Positions 47,648 to 56,259 of a stretch of DNA of 64,000 nt are shown piece by piece. The notes beneath the pieces were generated by a model that was given only the letters and a program-made list of their open reading frames with translations, was not told where the DNA came from and did not search any database. Source of the DNA: Caulobacter soli. Lineage in GTDB: Bacteria > Pseudomonadota > Alphaproteobacteria > Caulobacterales > Caulobacteraceae. Position 1 is the stretch's first letter. Every line of letters starts with the position of its first letter. Position numbers and translations under genes: made by a program. Location: the NCBI RefSeq assembly GCF_011045195.1, contig NZ_CP049199.1, forward strand, positions 2,294,001 to 2,358,000, given 5' to 3'.

Positions 47648-48679
47648 ATGGCGCGTACGCGCAAGGGTGAAGCCCCCGCGGGGAAGGCCGATGCCACCGG
47701 TGTCAACGCCTTCGTCGGCAAGGACGAGCTTCTGAAATTCTACCAGGACATGCTGCTGATCCGCCGCTTCGAAGAGCGCGCCGGCCAGCTGTACGGCATG
47801 GGCCTGATCGGCGGCTTCTGCCACCTGTATATCGGTCAGGAAGCCATCGCCGTCGGCATGCAGTCGATCAAGGTCAAGGGCGACCAGATCATTACCGGCT
47901 ACCGTGACCACGGCCACATGCTGGCCGCCGGCATGGATCCGAAGGAAGTCATGGCCGAGCTGACTGGCCGCGCGGGCGGGTCCTCGCACGGCAAGGGCGG
48001 CTCGATGCACATGTTCGACGTCGAGACGGGCTTCTACGGCGGTCACGGCATCGTCGGCGCCCAGGTGTCGCTCGGCACCGGCTTGGCGCTGAACAACCAC
48101 TATCGCGGCAACGGCAACGTCGCCTTCGCCTATTTCGGCGACGGCGCGGCCAACCAGGGCCAGGTCTACGAAAGCTTCAACATGGCCCAGCTGTGGAAGC
48201 TGCCGGTCGTGTACGTGATCGAGAACAACCAGTACGCCATGGGCACCAGCGTCGAGCGTTCGGCGTCGGAAACCGCCTTCCACAAGCGCGGCGTCTCGTT
48301 CCGGATTCCGGGCGAGGAAGTCGACGGCATGGACGTGACGGCCGTCGCCGAAGCCGGCGCCCGCGCCGCCGAGCACGCCCGTAGCGGCCAGGGTCCGTTC
48401 ATCCTCGAGATGAAGACCTATCGCTATCGCGGCCACTCGATGTCGGACCCGGCCAAGTACCGCACCAAGGACGAGGTCGATAACGTCAAGCAGACGCGCG
48501 ACCCGATCGACCACCTGAAGGAACGCCTGGCCAAGGCCGGCGTCACCGAGGACGACCTGAAGGTCGTCGACGCCGAGGTGAAGCGCATCGTGGCCGAGGC
48601 GGCCGAATTCGCCCGCACCAGCCCCGAGCCCGATCCTTCCGAACTGTACACCGACGTATACCTGGAGGCCGCCCAGTGA
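47648..48679 (+). CDS. pdhA: Pyruvate dehydrogenase E1 component, alpha subunit
   Basis: Decarboxylates pyruvate with thiamine diphosphate. The 343-residue alpha subunit has [14 protein letters not shown], the TPP-binding [17 protein letters not shown] and the phospho-loop-like [16 protein letters not shown] region. The organism thus uses the split alpha2beta2 E1 rather than the single-chain AceE. AGGGAGAG precedes ATG 47648. The stop overlaps the pdhB GTG start. Confidence 0.97.
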   Translation: MARTRKGEAPAGKADATGVNAFVGKDELLKFYQDMLLIRRFEERAGQLYGMGLIGGFCHLYIGQEAIAVGMQSIKVKGDQIITGYRDHGHMLAAGMDPKEVMAELTGRAGGSSHGKGGSMHMFDVETGFYGGHGIVGAQVSLGTGLALNNHYRGNGNVAFAYFGDGAANQGQVYESFNMAQLWKLPVVYVIENNQYAMGTSVERSASETAFHKRGVSFRIPGEEVDGMDVTAVAEAGARAAEHARSGQGPFILEMKTYRYRGHSMSDPAKYRTKDEVDNVKQTRDPIDHLKERLAKAGVTEDDLKVVDAEVKRIVAEAAEFARTSPEPDPSELYTDVYLEAAQ

Positions 48680-50049
48680 CGGACATCCTGATGCCCGCCC
48701 TGTCCCCGACGATGGAAGAGGGCACCCTGGCCAAATGGGTGGTCAAGGTCGGCGACACCGTCAAGGCCGGCGACGTGATCGCCGAGATCGAGACCGACAA
48801 GGCGACGATGGAAGTCGAAGCCGTCGATGAAGGCGTGATCGAAGAGATCCTGGTTCCGGCCGGCTCGGAGAACGTCAAGGTCAACACCTTGATCGCCAGG
48901 CTGAAGGGCGAGGGCGAAGCCGCTTCGCCGGCTCCTGCCGCTCCGGCCGCCGCGCCCGTCGCTGAAGCCGCCCCGGCGCCCGCGCCGGTCGCCGCCGCGG
49001 CTCCGGCCGCAGCGCCGATCTCGGCCGCCTCGACCTTCGCCGATCCGGAAATCCCGGCCGGCACGCCGCTGAAGAAGATCACGGTCCGCGACGCCCTGCG
49101 CGACGCCATGGCCGAAGAGATGCGCCGCGACGACAAGGTCTTCCTGATGGGCGAGGAAGTCGCCCAGTACCAGGGCGCCTACAAGGTCAGCCGCGACCTG
49201 CTGCAGGAGTTCGGCGACAAGCGCGTCATCGACACCCCGATCACCGAGCACGGCTTCGCCGGTCTCGGCGTCGGCGCCGCCATGGCCGGCCTGAAGCCGA
49301 TCGTCGAGTTCATGACCTGGAACTTCGCCATGCAGGCGATCGACCAGATCATCAACTCGGCCGCCAAGACGCTGTACATGTCGGGCGGCCAGATCAAGTC
49401 GTCGATCGTGTTCCGTGGCCCCAACGGCGCGGCCTCGCGGGTCGGCGCCCAGCACAGCCAGGACTACGCGGCCTGGTACGGCAACATCCCCGGCCTGAAG
49501 GTCATCGCGCCGTACGACGCGGCCGACGCCAAGGGCCTGATGAAGGCCGCCATCCGCGACCCGAACCCGATCGTCTTCCTCGAACACGAGATGATGTACG
49601 GCCACGAGTTCGACATTCCGGACGTCGAGGACTGGGTCGTGCCGATCGGCAAGGCCAAGGTCCGTCGCGAAGGCTCGGACGTCACCCTGGTGGCCTATAG
49701 CCGCATGGTGGGCTTCGCCCTGCAGGCGGCCGAGGAACTGGCCAAGGAAGGCATCTCGGCCGAGGTCGTCGACCTGCGCACGATCCGTCCGCTGGACCAC
49801 GCCACCGTGCTGGAAAGCGTCAAGAAGACCAACCGCCTGGTCACGGTCGAGGAAGGCTGGGGCCCGATGGGCGTCGGCGCCGAGATCGTCGCCCGGATCA
49901 CCGAGTTCGGCTTCGACTACCTGGACGCCCCGCCGCTGCGGGTGCACCAGGAGGACGTGCCGCTGCCCTACGCGGCGAACCTGGAAGCCCTGTCGCTGCC
50001 GTCGGTCCCCAAGATCGTGACGGCGGCCAAGGCGGTCTGCTACCGGTGA
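48676..50049 (+). CDS. pdhB: Pyruvate dehydrogenase E1 component, beta subunit, with N-terminal lipoyl domain
   Basis: Residues 1-80 are a lipoyl domain ([16 protein letters not shown], lipoyl-Lys in [11 protein letters not shown]). A Pro/Ala linker (about 80-120) leads to the E1 beta fold with [18 protein letters not shown] and [20 protein letters not shown] lipoyl domain on E1 beta is an alphaproteobacterial trait. It lets E1 carry its own swinging arm beside that on PdhC. The start is GTG 48676, overlapping pdhA. An 84-nt stretch of the lipoyl domain is identical in DNA to pdhC. Confidence 0.97.
   Translation: MTDILMPALSPTMEEGTLAKWVVKVGDTVKAGDVIAEIETDKATMEVEAVDEGVIEEILVPAGSENVKVNTLIARLKGEGEAASPAPAAPAAAPVAEAAPAPAPVAAAAPAAAPISAASTFADPEIPAGTPLKKITVRDALRDAMAEEMRRDDKVFLMGEEVAQYQGAYKVSRDLLQEFGDKRVIDTPITEHGFAGLGVGAAMAGLKPIVEFMTWNFAMQAIDQIINSAAKTLYMSGGQIKSSIVFRGPNGAASRVGAQHSQDYAAWYGNIPGLKVIAPYDAADAKGLMKAAIRDPNPIVFLEHEMMYGHEFDIPDVEDWVVPIGKAKVRREGSDVTLVAYSRMVGFALQAAEELAKEGISAEVVDLRTIRPLDHATVLESVKKTNRLVTVEEGWGPMGVGAEIVARITEFGFDYLDAPPLRVHQEDVPLPYAANLEALSLPSVPKIVTAAKAVCYR
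48754..48837 (+). repeat. 84-nt perfect direct repeat, copy in pdhB
   Basis: This stretch of the pdhB lipoyl domain is identical, base for base, to 50636-50719 in pdhC. It encodes the hairpin around the lipoylated lysine ([20 protein letters not shown] and the next eight residues). The copies are 1,882 bases apart. Confidence 0.95.
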
Positions 50050-50104
50050 TCGCCCGGCCCGCTCCTCTAGGCTCTGGCCTGTGCGAGCGGGCAGGGAGGC
50101 CCTC

Positions 50105-50542
50105 ATGACCCAGACCCTCAACGGCTCCTGCCACTGCGGCGCGGTGCATGTGCAGCTCGACCCCGGCAAGCCGGTGGCCGAGCTGGCCCTGAGGGCCTGC
50201 CAGTGCTCGTTCTGCCGTCGGCACGGATCGCGGACCACCAGCGATCCGGGCAGCCGCCTGCACATCACCGCCGCGCCGGGATCGCTGATGCGTTACCGGT
50301 TCGCGCGGCGCGGGGTGGACTTCCTGATCTGCCGGGAATGCGCCGTCTACGTGGCGGCGATGATTGAGGACGAGGGTCTGGCCTACGCCACCCTCAACGT
50401 CGTAGGGACCGACCTGCCGGGTTTCGCCGATCGCGAGCCCGAACGGCTGGACAGCCACGACGAAACGGACGAACAACGCCTTGCCCGTCGCAAGGCTCGC
50501 TGGACGCCGACCGTTCTGGTCGAAGCCGTCCCGAACGCTTGA
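50105..50542 (+). CDS. GFA/CENP-V-fold zinc protein inside the pdh cluster
   Basis: A 145-residue GFA-family protein with zinc-ligand patterns GSCHCGAVHV (CxC), ACQCSFCRRHG (CxxC) and ICRECAVYVAA (CxxC). It lies between pdhB and pdhC, 55 bases after one and 12 bases before the other, so it is likely cotranscribed. Function is unknown; a glutathione or thiol role is possible given the glutathione peroxidase gene just after pdhC. ATG 50105 was chosen over an upstream GTG because GCAGGGAGG precedes it. Confidence 0.85.
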   Translation: MTQTLNGSCHCGAVHVQLDPGKPVAELALRACQCSFCRRHGSRTTSDPGSRLHITAAPGSLMRYRFARRGVDFLICRECAVYVAAMIEDEGLAYATLNVVGTDLPGFADREPERLDSHDETDEQRLARRKARWTPTVLVEAVPNA

Positions 50543-50554
50543 GGAAGAAGCTCA

Positions 50555-51868
50555 ATGTCGATCGACATCCTGATGCCCGCCCTGTCGCCCACCATGGAGG
50601 AGGGGACCCTCGCCAAGTGGCACGTCAAGGTGGGTGACACCGTCAAGGCCGGCGACGTGATCGCCGAGATCGAGACCGACAAGGCGACGATGGAAGTCGA
50701 AGCCGTCGATGAAGGCGTGGTCGAGGCCATCCTGGTTCCGGCCGGCACCGAGAACGTCAAGGTCAACGCCCAGATCGCCAAGCTGGCCGGCGAGGGCGAG
50801 AGCCCCGCGCCGCCGCCGGCCAAGCCGGCCGCGCCCGCCGAGGCGCCCAAGGCCGCCGCGCCAACCCCGGCTCCGGCCGCGCCCGCCGCTGCTGCTGCTC
50901 CGGTCGCCGCGCCCGCCGCCGCTCCGGCCGGCGATCGCGTGTTCGCCTCGCCGCTGGCCCGTCGCCTGGCCTCGGCCTCGAACCTGGACCTGAAGTCGAT
51001 CGCCGGCACCGGCCCGCACGGCCGCGTGGTCAAGGCCGACGTCGAAGCCGCCGGCAAGGGCGCTCCGGCCGCCGCCGCGCCGAAGCCGGCCGTCGCGCCG
51101 GCTTCCGCCGCCGCTGCTCCGGCCGCCGCCGGCGGCGCGCGCACCAGCCCGACGCTGGAGCAAATGGGCATCCCGCCGGGCTCCTACGACCTGACGCCGC
51201 TGGACATGATGCGCAAGACCATCGCGCGTCGCCTGACCGACAGCTTCCGCGACGTGCCGCACTTCCCGCTGACGATCGACCTGGAGATCGACTCGCTGCT
51301 GGCCGCGCGCGCCAAGATCAATCACCTGCTGGAAGGCCAGGGCGTGAAGGTGTCGGTCAACGACATCATCATCAAGGCCGTGGCCGTGGCGCTCAAGCGC
51401 GTGCCGGAGGCCAACGCCTCCTACTCGCCCGAGGGCATCGCCCTGCACAAGAACGCCGACATCGCGGTGGCCGTGGCCATCGACGGCGGCCTGATCACCC
51501 CGATCATCCGCGCGGCCGAGACCAAGGGCCTGGCCCAGATCTCGACCGAGATGAAGGACCTGGCCGCCCGCGCCAAGGCCAAGAAGCTGAAGCCCGAGGA
51601 ATTCCAAGGCGGCACCTTCTCGATCTCCAACCTCGGCATGTTCGGGATCAAGGCCTTCGCCTCGATCATCAACCAGCCGCAGGGCGCGATCATGAGCGTC
51701 GGGGCCGGCGAGCAGCGCCCGGTGGTCAAGGACGGCCAGCTGGCCGTGGCCACGGTGATGACCGTCACCCTGACCTGCGACCACCGCGTGGTCGACGGCG
51801 CGATCGGGGCCAAGTTCCTGGCCGCCTTCAAGCCGCTGATCGAAGAGCCGCTGACCCTGATCGTCTAA
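50555..51868 (+). CDS. pdhC: Pyruvate dehydrogenase E2, dihydrolipoamide acetyltransferase
   Basis: Transfers acetyl from the lipoyl arm to CoA and forms the complex core. The 437-residue protein has one lipoyl domain (1-80, [11 protein letters not shown]) and a Pro/Ala linker. A peripheral-subunit-binding domain (about 128-165, [17 protein letters not shown]) and a second linker follow. The catalytic domain ends with [11 protein letters not shown] and the active-site DHRVVDGA motif. GAGGAAG precedes the ATG. The single lipoyl domain complements the one on PdhB. Confidence 0.97.
   Translation: MSIDILMPALSPTMEEGTLAKWHVKVGDTVKAGDVIAEIETDKATMEVEAVDEGVVEAILVPAGTENVKVNAQIAKLAGEGESPAPPPAKPAAPAEAPKAAAPTPAPAAPAAAAAPVAAPAAAPAGDRVFASPLARRLASASNLDLKSIAGTGPHGRVVKADVEAAGKGAPAAAAPKPAVAPASAAAAPAAAGGARTSPTLEQMGIPPGSYDLTPLDMMRKTIARRLTDSFRDVPHFPLTIDLEIDSLLAARAKINHLLEGQGVKVSVNDIIIKAVAVALKRVPEANASYSPEGIALHKNADIAVAVAIDGGLITPIIRAAETKGLAQISTEMKDLAARAKAKKLKPEEFQGGTFSISNLGMFGIKAFASIINQPQGAIMSVGAGEQRPVVKDGQLAVATVMTVTLTCDHRVVDGAIGAKFLAAFKPLIEEPLTLIV
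50636..50719 (+). repeat. 84-nt perfect direct repeat, copy in pdhC
   Basis: Identical to 48754-48837 in pdhB, including synonymous third positions, while flanking parts of the two lipoyl domains differ at many silent sites. This points to recent copying between the genes. Confidence 0.95.
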
Positions 51869-51888
51869 ATCGAAGGGGAGGGGCAGGG

Positions 51889-52365
51889 ATGTCCGTCTAC
51901 GACTACGCCGCCAAGACGCTGGACGGCCAGGACGTGAACCTGGCCGACTACCGTGGCCAGGTGCTGCTGATCGTCAACACGGCCAGCAAGTGCGGCTTCA
52001 CCCCGCAATACGAGGGGCTGGAGGCGCTGTACCGGGCGTACAAGGACAAGGGTCTCACGATCCTGGCCTTCCCCTGCAACCAGTTCGGGGCCCAGGAGCC
52101 CGGGAACGCGGAGGAGATCGCGAACTTCTGCTCGCTGACCTACGACGTGACCTTCCCGGTCCTGGCCAAGATCGACGTCAACGGCCCCCAGACCCATCCG
52201 CTCTACGCCTATCTGAAGCACGAGCAGAAGGGCTTGCTGGGCACCGAAGGCATCAAGTGGAACTTCACCAAGTTCCTGATCAGCCGCGACGGCAAGGTGG
52301 TCGAGCGTTTCGCGCCCACCACCAAGCCTGAAGACCTCAAGCTCGCCGTCGAGGCGCTGCTGTAA
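51889..52365 (+). CDS. Glutathione peroxidase family thiol peroxidase
   Basis: A 158-residue canonical bacterial GPx. Peroxidatic Cys 35 is in NTASKCGFTPQYEG, Cys 63 is in AFPCNQFGAQEPG (with the catalytic Gln), Cys 81 is in NFCSLTYDVTFPV, and WNFTKFLI carries the conserved Trp/Asn. AGGGGAGGGGCAGGG precedes the ATG. Its position between pdhC and lpd suggests cotranscription with the PDH genes, perhaps protecting lipoyl groups; that is inference. It is a paralogue of the gene at 17006. Confidence 0.93.
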   Translation: MSVYDYAAKTLDGQDVNLADYRGQVLLIVNTASKCGFTPQYEGLEALYRAYKDKGLTILAFPCNQFGAQEPGNAEEIANFCSLTYDVTFPVLAKIDVNGPQTHPLYAYLKHEQKGLLGTEGIKWNFTKFLISRDGKVVERFAPTTKPEDLKLAVEALL

Positions 52366-52450
52366 AAAACTCTCCTGGACCGGCCCGCGGGCCGATCGAC
52401 CGACGCCCGCCGGCTCCCCCCGAAGGCGTCAAACCTAGGGTAAGAAGACC

Positions 52451-53851
52451 ATGTCCACGGAATTCGACGTCGTCGTCATCGGGGCCGGCCCCGGCGGTTA
52501 TGTGGCCGCGATCCGCGCCAGCCAGCTGGGCCTGAAGACGGCGATCATCGAGCGCGAGAACCTGGGCGGCATCTGCCTCAACTGGGGCTGCATCCCGACC
52601 AAGGCGCTGCTGAAGTCCGGCGAGATCTACGAGCAGCTGTCGCACCTGGGCGGCTACGGCCTGTCGGTCGAGAAGGCCTCGTTCGACTTCGGCAAGATCA
52701 TCGAGCGCTCGCGCGGCGTGGCCAAGCAGATGTCGTCGGGCATCGCCTTCCTGATGAAGAAGCACAAGATCGAGGTCGTCGAGGGCGAGGCCAAGCTCGA
52801 GAAGGGCGTTCCCTCGCCGAAGGTCGTCGTGGCCCTGAAGGCCGGCGGCAGCCGCACGATCCAGGCCAAGACCGTGATCCTGGCCAGCGGCGCCCGGGCT
52901 CGCGACATCCCGGCCATCGGCGCGGTCTCGGACGGCGACAAGATCTGGACCTATCGTGACGCCCTGGCCCCCAAGGCCATGCCGAAATCGCTGGTCGTCA
53001 TCGGCTCGGGCGCCATCGGCATCGAGTTCGCCAGCTTCTACCGCGCCCTGGGCGCCGAGGTGACCGTCGTAGAGGCCGTCGACCGCATCATGCCGGTCGA
53101 GGACGCCGAGGTCTCCAAGGCCGCCCAGAAGGCCTTCGAGAAGCGCGGCATCACCTTCCGCGTCGGCGCCAAGGTGACCAAGGTCGAGAAGACCAAGGAC
53201 GGCGTCTCGGTCGCCATCGAGGCCGGCGGCAAGGCCGAGGTCCTGACCGCCGAGAAGTGCATCGTCGCCGTCGGCATCGCCCCGAACACCGAGGGCCTGG
53301 ACGTCATCGGCCTGAACCTGGATCGTGGCCACGTCGTCACCGGCAAGCACGGTGAGACCAACGTCCCCGGCCTCTACGCCATCGGCGACGCCGCCGGCCC
53401 GCCCTGGCTCGCCCACAAGGCCAGCCACGAGGGCATCCACGCGGCCGAGCACATCGCCGGCTATAAGACTCCCGCCGTCCACTCGCCGATCCCGGGCTGC
53501 ACCTACGCCAACCCGCAGGTCGCCTCGGTGGGCCTGACCGAAGCCGCGGCCAAGGCCGCCGGCATCGAGGTCAAGGCCGGCCGGTTCCCGTTCAAGGTCA
53601 ATGGCAAGGCCGTGGCGGCGGGCGAGACCGAGGGCTTCGTCAAGACGGTGTTCGACGGCAAGACCGGCGCCCTGATCGGCGCCCACATGATCGGCCACGA
53701 GGTCACCGAGATGATCCAGGGCTTCGTCACCGCCATCACCCTGGAAGCCACCGAGGAAGACCTGCACGGCATCGTCTACGCGCACCCGACCATGTCGGAA
53801 GCCATGCACGAGGCCGCCCTCGACGCCTACGGCCGCGTCCTGCACATCTAG
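52451..53851 (+). CDS. lpdA: Dihydrolipoyl dehydrogenase (E3)
   Basis: Reoxidises the lipoyl arms of PDH with NAD+. The 466-residue flavoprotein has VVIGAGPGGYVAAIRA, the redox disulfide in GGICLNWGCIPTKALLKSG, the NAD loop VVIGSGAIGIEFASFYRALG, the FAD motif GLYAIGDAAGPPWLAHKASHEG, and the C-terminal His-Glu pair in YAHPTMSEAMHEA. Its location after pdhABC marks it as the PDH-dedicated E3. Confidence 0.97.
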   Translation: MSTEFDVVVIGAGPGGYVAAIRASQLGLKTAIIERENLGGICLNWGCIPTKALLKSGEIYEQLSHLGGYGLSVEKASFDFGKIIERSRGVAKQMSSGIAFLMKKHKIEVVEGEAKLEKGVPSPKVVVALKAGGSRTIQAKTVILASGARARDIPAIGAVSDGDKIWTYRDALAPKAMPKSLVVIGSGAIGIEFASFYRALGAEVTVVEAVDRIMPVEDAEVSKAAQKAFEKRGITFRVGAKVTKVEKTKDGVSVAIEAGGKAEVLTAEKCIVAVGIAPNTEGLDVIGLNLDRGHVVTGKHGETNVPGLYAIGDAAGPPWLAHKASHEGIHAAEHIAGYKTPAVHSPIPGCTYANPQVASVGLTEAAAKAAGIEVKAGRFPFKVNGKAVAAGETEGFVKTVFDGKTGALIGAHMIGHEVTEMIQGFVTAITLEATEEDLHGIVYAHPTMSEAMHEAALDAYGRVLHI

Positions 53852-53861
53852 AGTGATCTGA

Positions 53862-54030
53862 TCCTTCTCCTCTTGCGGGAGAAGGTGTCGGCCGAAGGCT
53901 GACGGATGAGGGGTCTCCCAAAAGCAAAAGCCGCGCCCGGTCTTTCGACTGGGCGCGGCTTTGTCGTTCTTCGACCCCTCACCCGACCCCACTCCGTGGG
54001 GCCGCCCTCTCCCGCAAGGGGAGAGGGATC
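53862..54030. repeat. Composite intergenic inverted repeat, copy 3
   Basis: The left arm begins with a hairpin CTTCTCCTCTTGCGGGAGAAG (one mismatch-tolerant stem), then TGTCGGCCGAAGGCTGACG, then GATGAGGGG. The right arm, reversed, carries CTCTCCCCTTGCGGGAGAG, then GGCCCCACGGAGTGGGGTC, then GGTGAGGGG. This is the same hairpin-hairpin-G-tail plan as at 16869 and 40847. A terminator hairpin sits at its centre, between convergent lpd and the DoxX gene. Confidence 0.8.
53927..53965. terminator. Bidirectional terminator between lpd and DoxX gene
   Basis: A 12-bp stem (53927-53938 with 53951-53962) reads AAAGCCGCGCCC and GGGCGCGGCTTT. A-rich sequence on the left and T on the right let it act on both strands. 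It lies 75 bases after the lpd stop and 70 bases after the DoxX stop. Confidence 0.8.
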
Positions 54031-54035
54031 GTCGG

Positions 54036-54431
54036 TTACGGCCGCTTGCGCACCTGGGCGTCGAGGCTCCACTCACCTGGGCCGGCGAAGACCAGGTAGA
54101 GGAAGATGAAGCTGAACAGGATCGCGCCCTCGCCACCATTCAGGGCGGGCCAGAAGCCTTGCGGGAAGTGGGCCAGGAAATAGGCCACGGCCATCTGGCC
54201 CGACAGGACGAAGGCGACCGGGCGGGTGAACAGGCCCAGCACCAGAAGCGCGCCGCCGATGATCTCCAGCCAGGCGGCGGCCACCAGCATCGGCGGCAGC
54301 GGATCCGGCGCGCCGTGCTGGGCGGCTGGGAAATGGAACGCCTTCATCAGGCCGTGTTCCATGAAGAGCAGGGCGGCGATGATCCGCAGCAGGCTGAGCA
54401 CGCGCGGCGCCCACACATTCAGTCGTTCCAA
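54036..54431 (-). CDS. DoxX-family membrane protein
   Basis: A 131-residue four-helix inner-membrane protein with the DoxX pattern: RIIAALLFMEHGLMKAF in the first helix, AAWLEIIGGALLVLGLFTRPVAF in the second and third, then the ALNGGEGAILFSFIFLYL segment. DoxX proteins are linked to thiosulfate oxidation or redox control, but most are uncharacterised. TTG 54431 was chosen because GAGGGGA lies about 7 bases upstream and the first helix follows directly. The frame is open much further into the neighbouring gene without homology. Confidence 0.82.
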   Translation of the reverse strand: MERLNVWAPRVLSLLRIIAALLFMEHGLMKAFHFPAAQHGAPDPLPPMLVAAAWLEIIGGALLVLGLFTRPVAFVLSGQMAVAYFLAHFPQGFWPALNGGEGAILFSFIFLYLVFAGPGEWSLDAQVRKRP

Positions 54432-54526
54432 GTCGGTTTCCCCTCTGATGTTTGTCGATAACGCGCGACACGCAAAGCCGTCGCCCGGAACGCGCACTGC
54501 ACTGAAGGTCTGGACCATGGACCGGA

Positions 54527-54554
54527 CGGGGACAGGCGCATGCGCCTGTCCCCG
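54527..54554. other. 28-bp perfect palindrome
   Basis: CGGGGACAGGCGCA is followed immediately by its exact reverse complement, with no spacer. It is 9 bases after the stop of the acyl-ACP synthetase-like gene and about 95 bases before the DoxX start on the same strand. There is no T-run on either strand, so it is not a classic terminator. A regulator site or cruciform are alternatives. Confidence 0.7.
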
Positions 54555-54562
54555 ATCCAGGA

Positions 54563-56116
54563 TCACGCCGCCTTGGCGTCCTGGTCGGCCATCCGCTGGA
54601 TGGCGACATAATCGGTCTTGCCGCTGCCCAGCACGGGCACTTCCTGGACCTTGAGGATCTTGCGCGGGACCGCCAACTCCGGCGCGCCGACGCTCTGGGC
54701 GTGGGCGACCAGCGACGTCACGGCGGCGCTCTGGCAGTCGGTGATCAGGACGAGCTTCTCGCCCTTCTTCTTGTCGGGCATCGAGATCACCGCGTGGCGG
54801 CCGTCGGGCCAGACGGCGCTGGCCAGGTCCTCGGCGGCGGTCAGCGAGACCATCTCGCCGCCGATCTTGGCGAAGCGCTTCACCCGGCCCTTGATGGTGA
54901 TCCACAGGTCGTCGGTGACGGTGACCACATCGCCGGTGTCGTGCCAGCCGCCCTCGGGGGCGTCGACGCCGCCGTCCTCGCGAAGATAGCCGGACATGAT
55001 GTTGGGCCCGCGCACCAGCAGGCGACCGCCCTCGGCGATGCCCTCGACCGGCTCGACCTTCCACTCCTGGCCGGGCAGCAGACCGCCGACCGTGCCGCGG
55101 CGGTTGTCGTCGGGCTTGTTGACCGCGATCACCGGCGAAGCCTCGGTCGCGCCATAGCCCTCCAGCACCGGCACGTTTCCGAACTTCTCGTTGATGAGGT
55201 TATGGGTCTCTTCCCGAACCTTTTCAGCGCCGCAGACGATGAACTTCAGACCGCTGAGCTCGTCGCTCTCCGAGGCCCGGGCGTACTGGTTGACGAAGGT
55301 GTCGGTGGCCAGCAGCACCGAGGCCTTGGCGTCCTTCAGCAAGGCCGGGATCTGCTTGGTGTGCAGCGGCGAAGGATACTGGAAGGCCTTCATGCCGGTC
55401 AGCAGCGGCAGGATCACCCCGCCGGTCAGGCCGAAGCAGTGGAACACCGGCAGCGGATTGAAGAACACCCAGGCCGGGTCCAGCGCGATGTGGGCGGCGA
55501 TCTGCATCGCGTTCGACACCAGGTTGGCCTGGCTCAGCACCACGCCGCGCGGCGCGCCGAAGCTGCCCGAGGTGAACAGCACCACGCCCGGATCCGACGG
55601 CTTGGCGCTGGCGCGGAACTGACGCGGGAAGATCCCGGCCGCGGCGGCGAACAGCTTGTCGGCGATGCCGATCGTGGCGCGCACGTCCTCAAGATAGGTG
55701 ATCGTCGCCTTGGCCTCGAGGGCGTCGACGATGTCGTGCAGCTTGCCCAGCTCGATGAACTTGTGGGCGGTCAGCACGCGCTTGACCCCGGCCAGCTCGC
55801 AGGCGGCGCGCAGGTTGCGCAGGCCGGCCGTGAAGTTGAGCATGGTCGGCACGCGGCCGAAGGCGTGCAAGGCGAAGAAGGTCACCACCGCGCCGGCGCC
55901 GGATGGCAGCAACACGCCGACATGCTCGCCCGGCTTGGTCATGGCCGCGATCTTGCGGCCAAGCGCGAAGCTGGCGCGCACCAGGTCGGTGTAGCTGATC
56001 GGAGCGCGGTCCTGGTCTTCCAGGATCAGTTTTTTGGGCCCGTACTTGTCGCGGGCGTCAAGCAGGGCGTCGAAGAGGGCCTTTTGGCCGTCTTGGGCGT
56101 CAAATACGACCGGCAT
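54563..56116 (-). CDS. AMP-binding acyl-ACP/acyl-CoA synthetase (Aas C-terminal-domain-like)
   Basis: Activates fatty acids through acyl-adenylate. The 517-residue protein has VVLFTSGSFGAPRGVVLSQANL (P-loop-like A3 motif), NPLPVFHCFGLTGG, LEGYGATEASPVIAVN (A5), WHDTGDVVTVTDDLWITIKGR (A7-A8) and a C-terminal ELAVPRKILKVQEVPVLGSGKTD. These match the synthetase half of E. coli Aas best. The N-terminal PlsC-type acyltransferase half of Aas is missing. A role in recycling fatty acids onto ACP or lysolipids is likely but unproven. Confidence 0.83.
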   Translation of the reverse strand: MPVVFDAQDGQKALFDALLDARDKYGPKKLILEDQDRAPISYTDLVRASFALGRKIAAMTKPGEHVGVLLPSGAGAVVTFFALHAFGRVPTMLNFTAGLRNLRAACELAGVKRVLTAHKFIELGKLHDIVDALEAKATITYLEDVRATIGIADKLFAAAAGIFPRQFRASAKPSDPGVVLFTSGSFGAPRGVVLSQANLVSNAMQIAAHIALDPAWVFFNPLPVFHCFGLTGGVILPLLTGMKAFQYPSPLHTKQIPALLKDAKASVLLATDTFVNQYARASESDELSGLKFIVCGAEKVREETHNLINEKFGNVPVLEGYGATEASPVIAVNKPDDNRRGTVGGLLPGQEWKVEPVEGIAEGGRLLVRGPNIMSGYLREDGGVDAPEGGWHDTGDVVTVTDDLWITIKGRVKRFAKIGGEMVSLTAAEDLASAVWPDGRHAVISMPDKKKGEKLVLITDCQSAAVTSLVAHAQSVGAPELAVPRKILKVQEVPVLGSGKTDYVAIQRMADQDAKAA

Positions 56117-56259
56117 GCCGGCGAAACCTCCCGGAGGCGCGACGTCGCGCCCTCGTCTAATTGAAGCGGGACCCTAGCGACGGCGTGTCGCTTTGCAAAC
56201 ACCCGTTACGCGCACGGAAGCGCACCGGTCGTTCTAAAATGCGCTCAAGGCCTTGTCGT

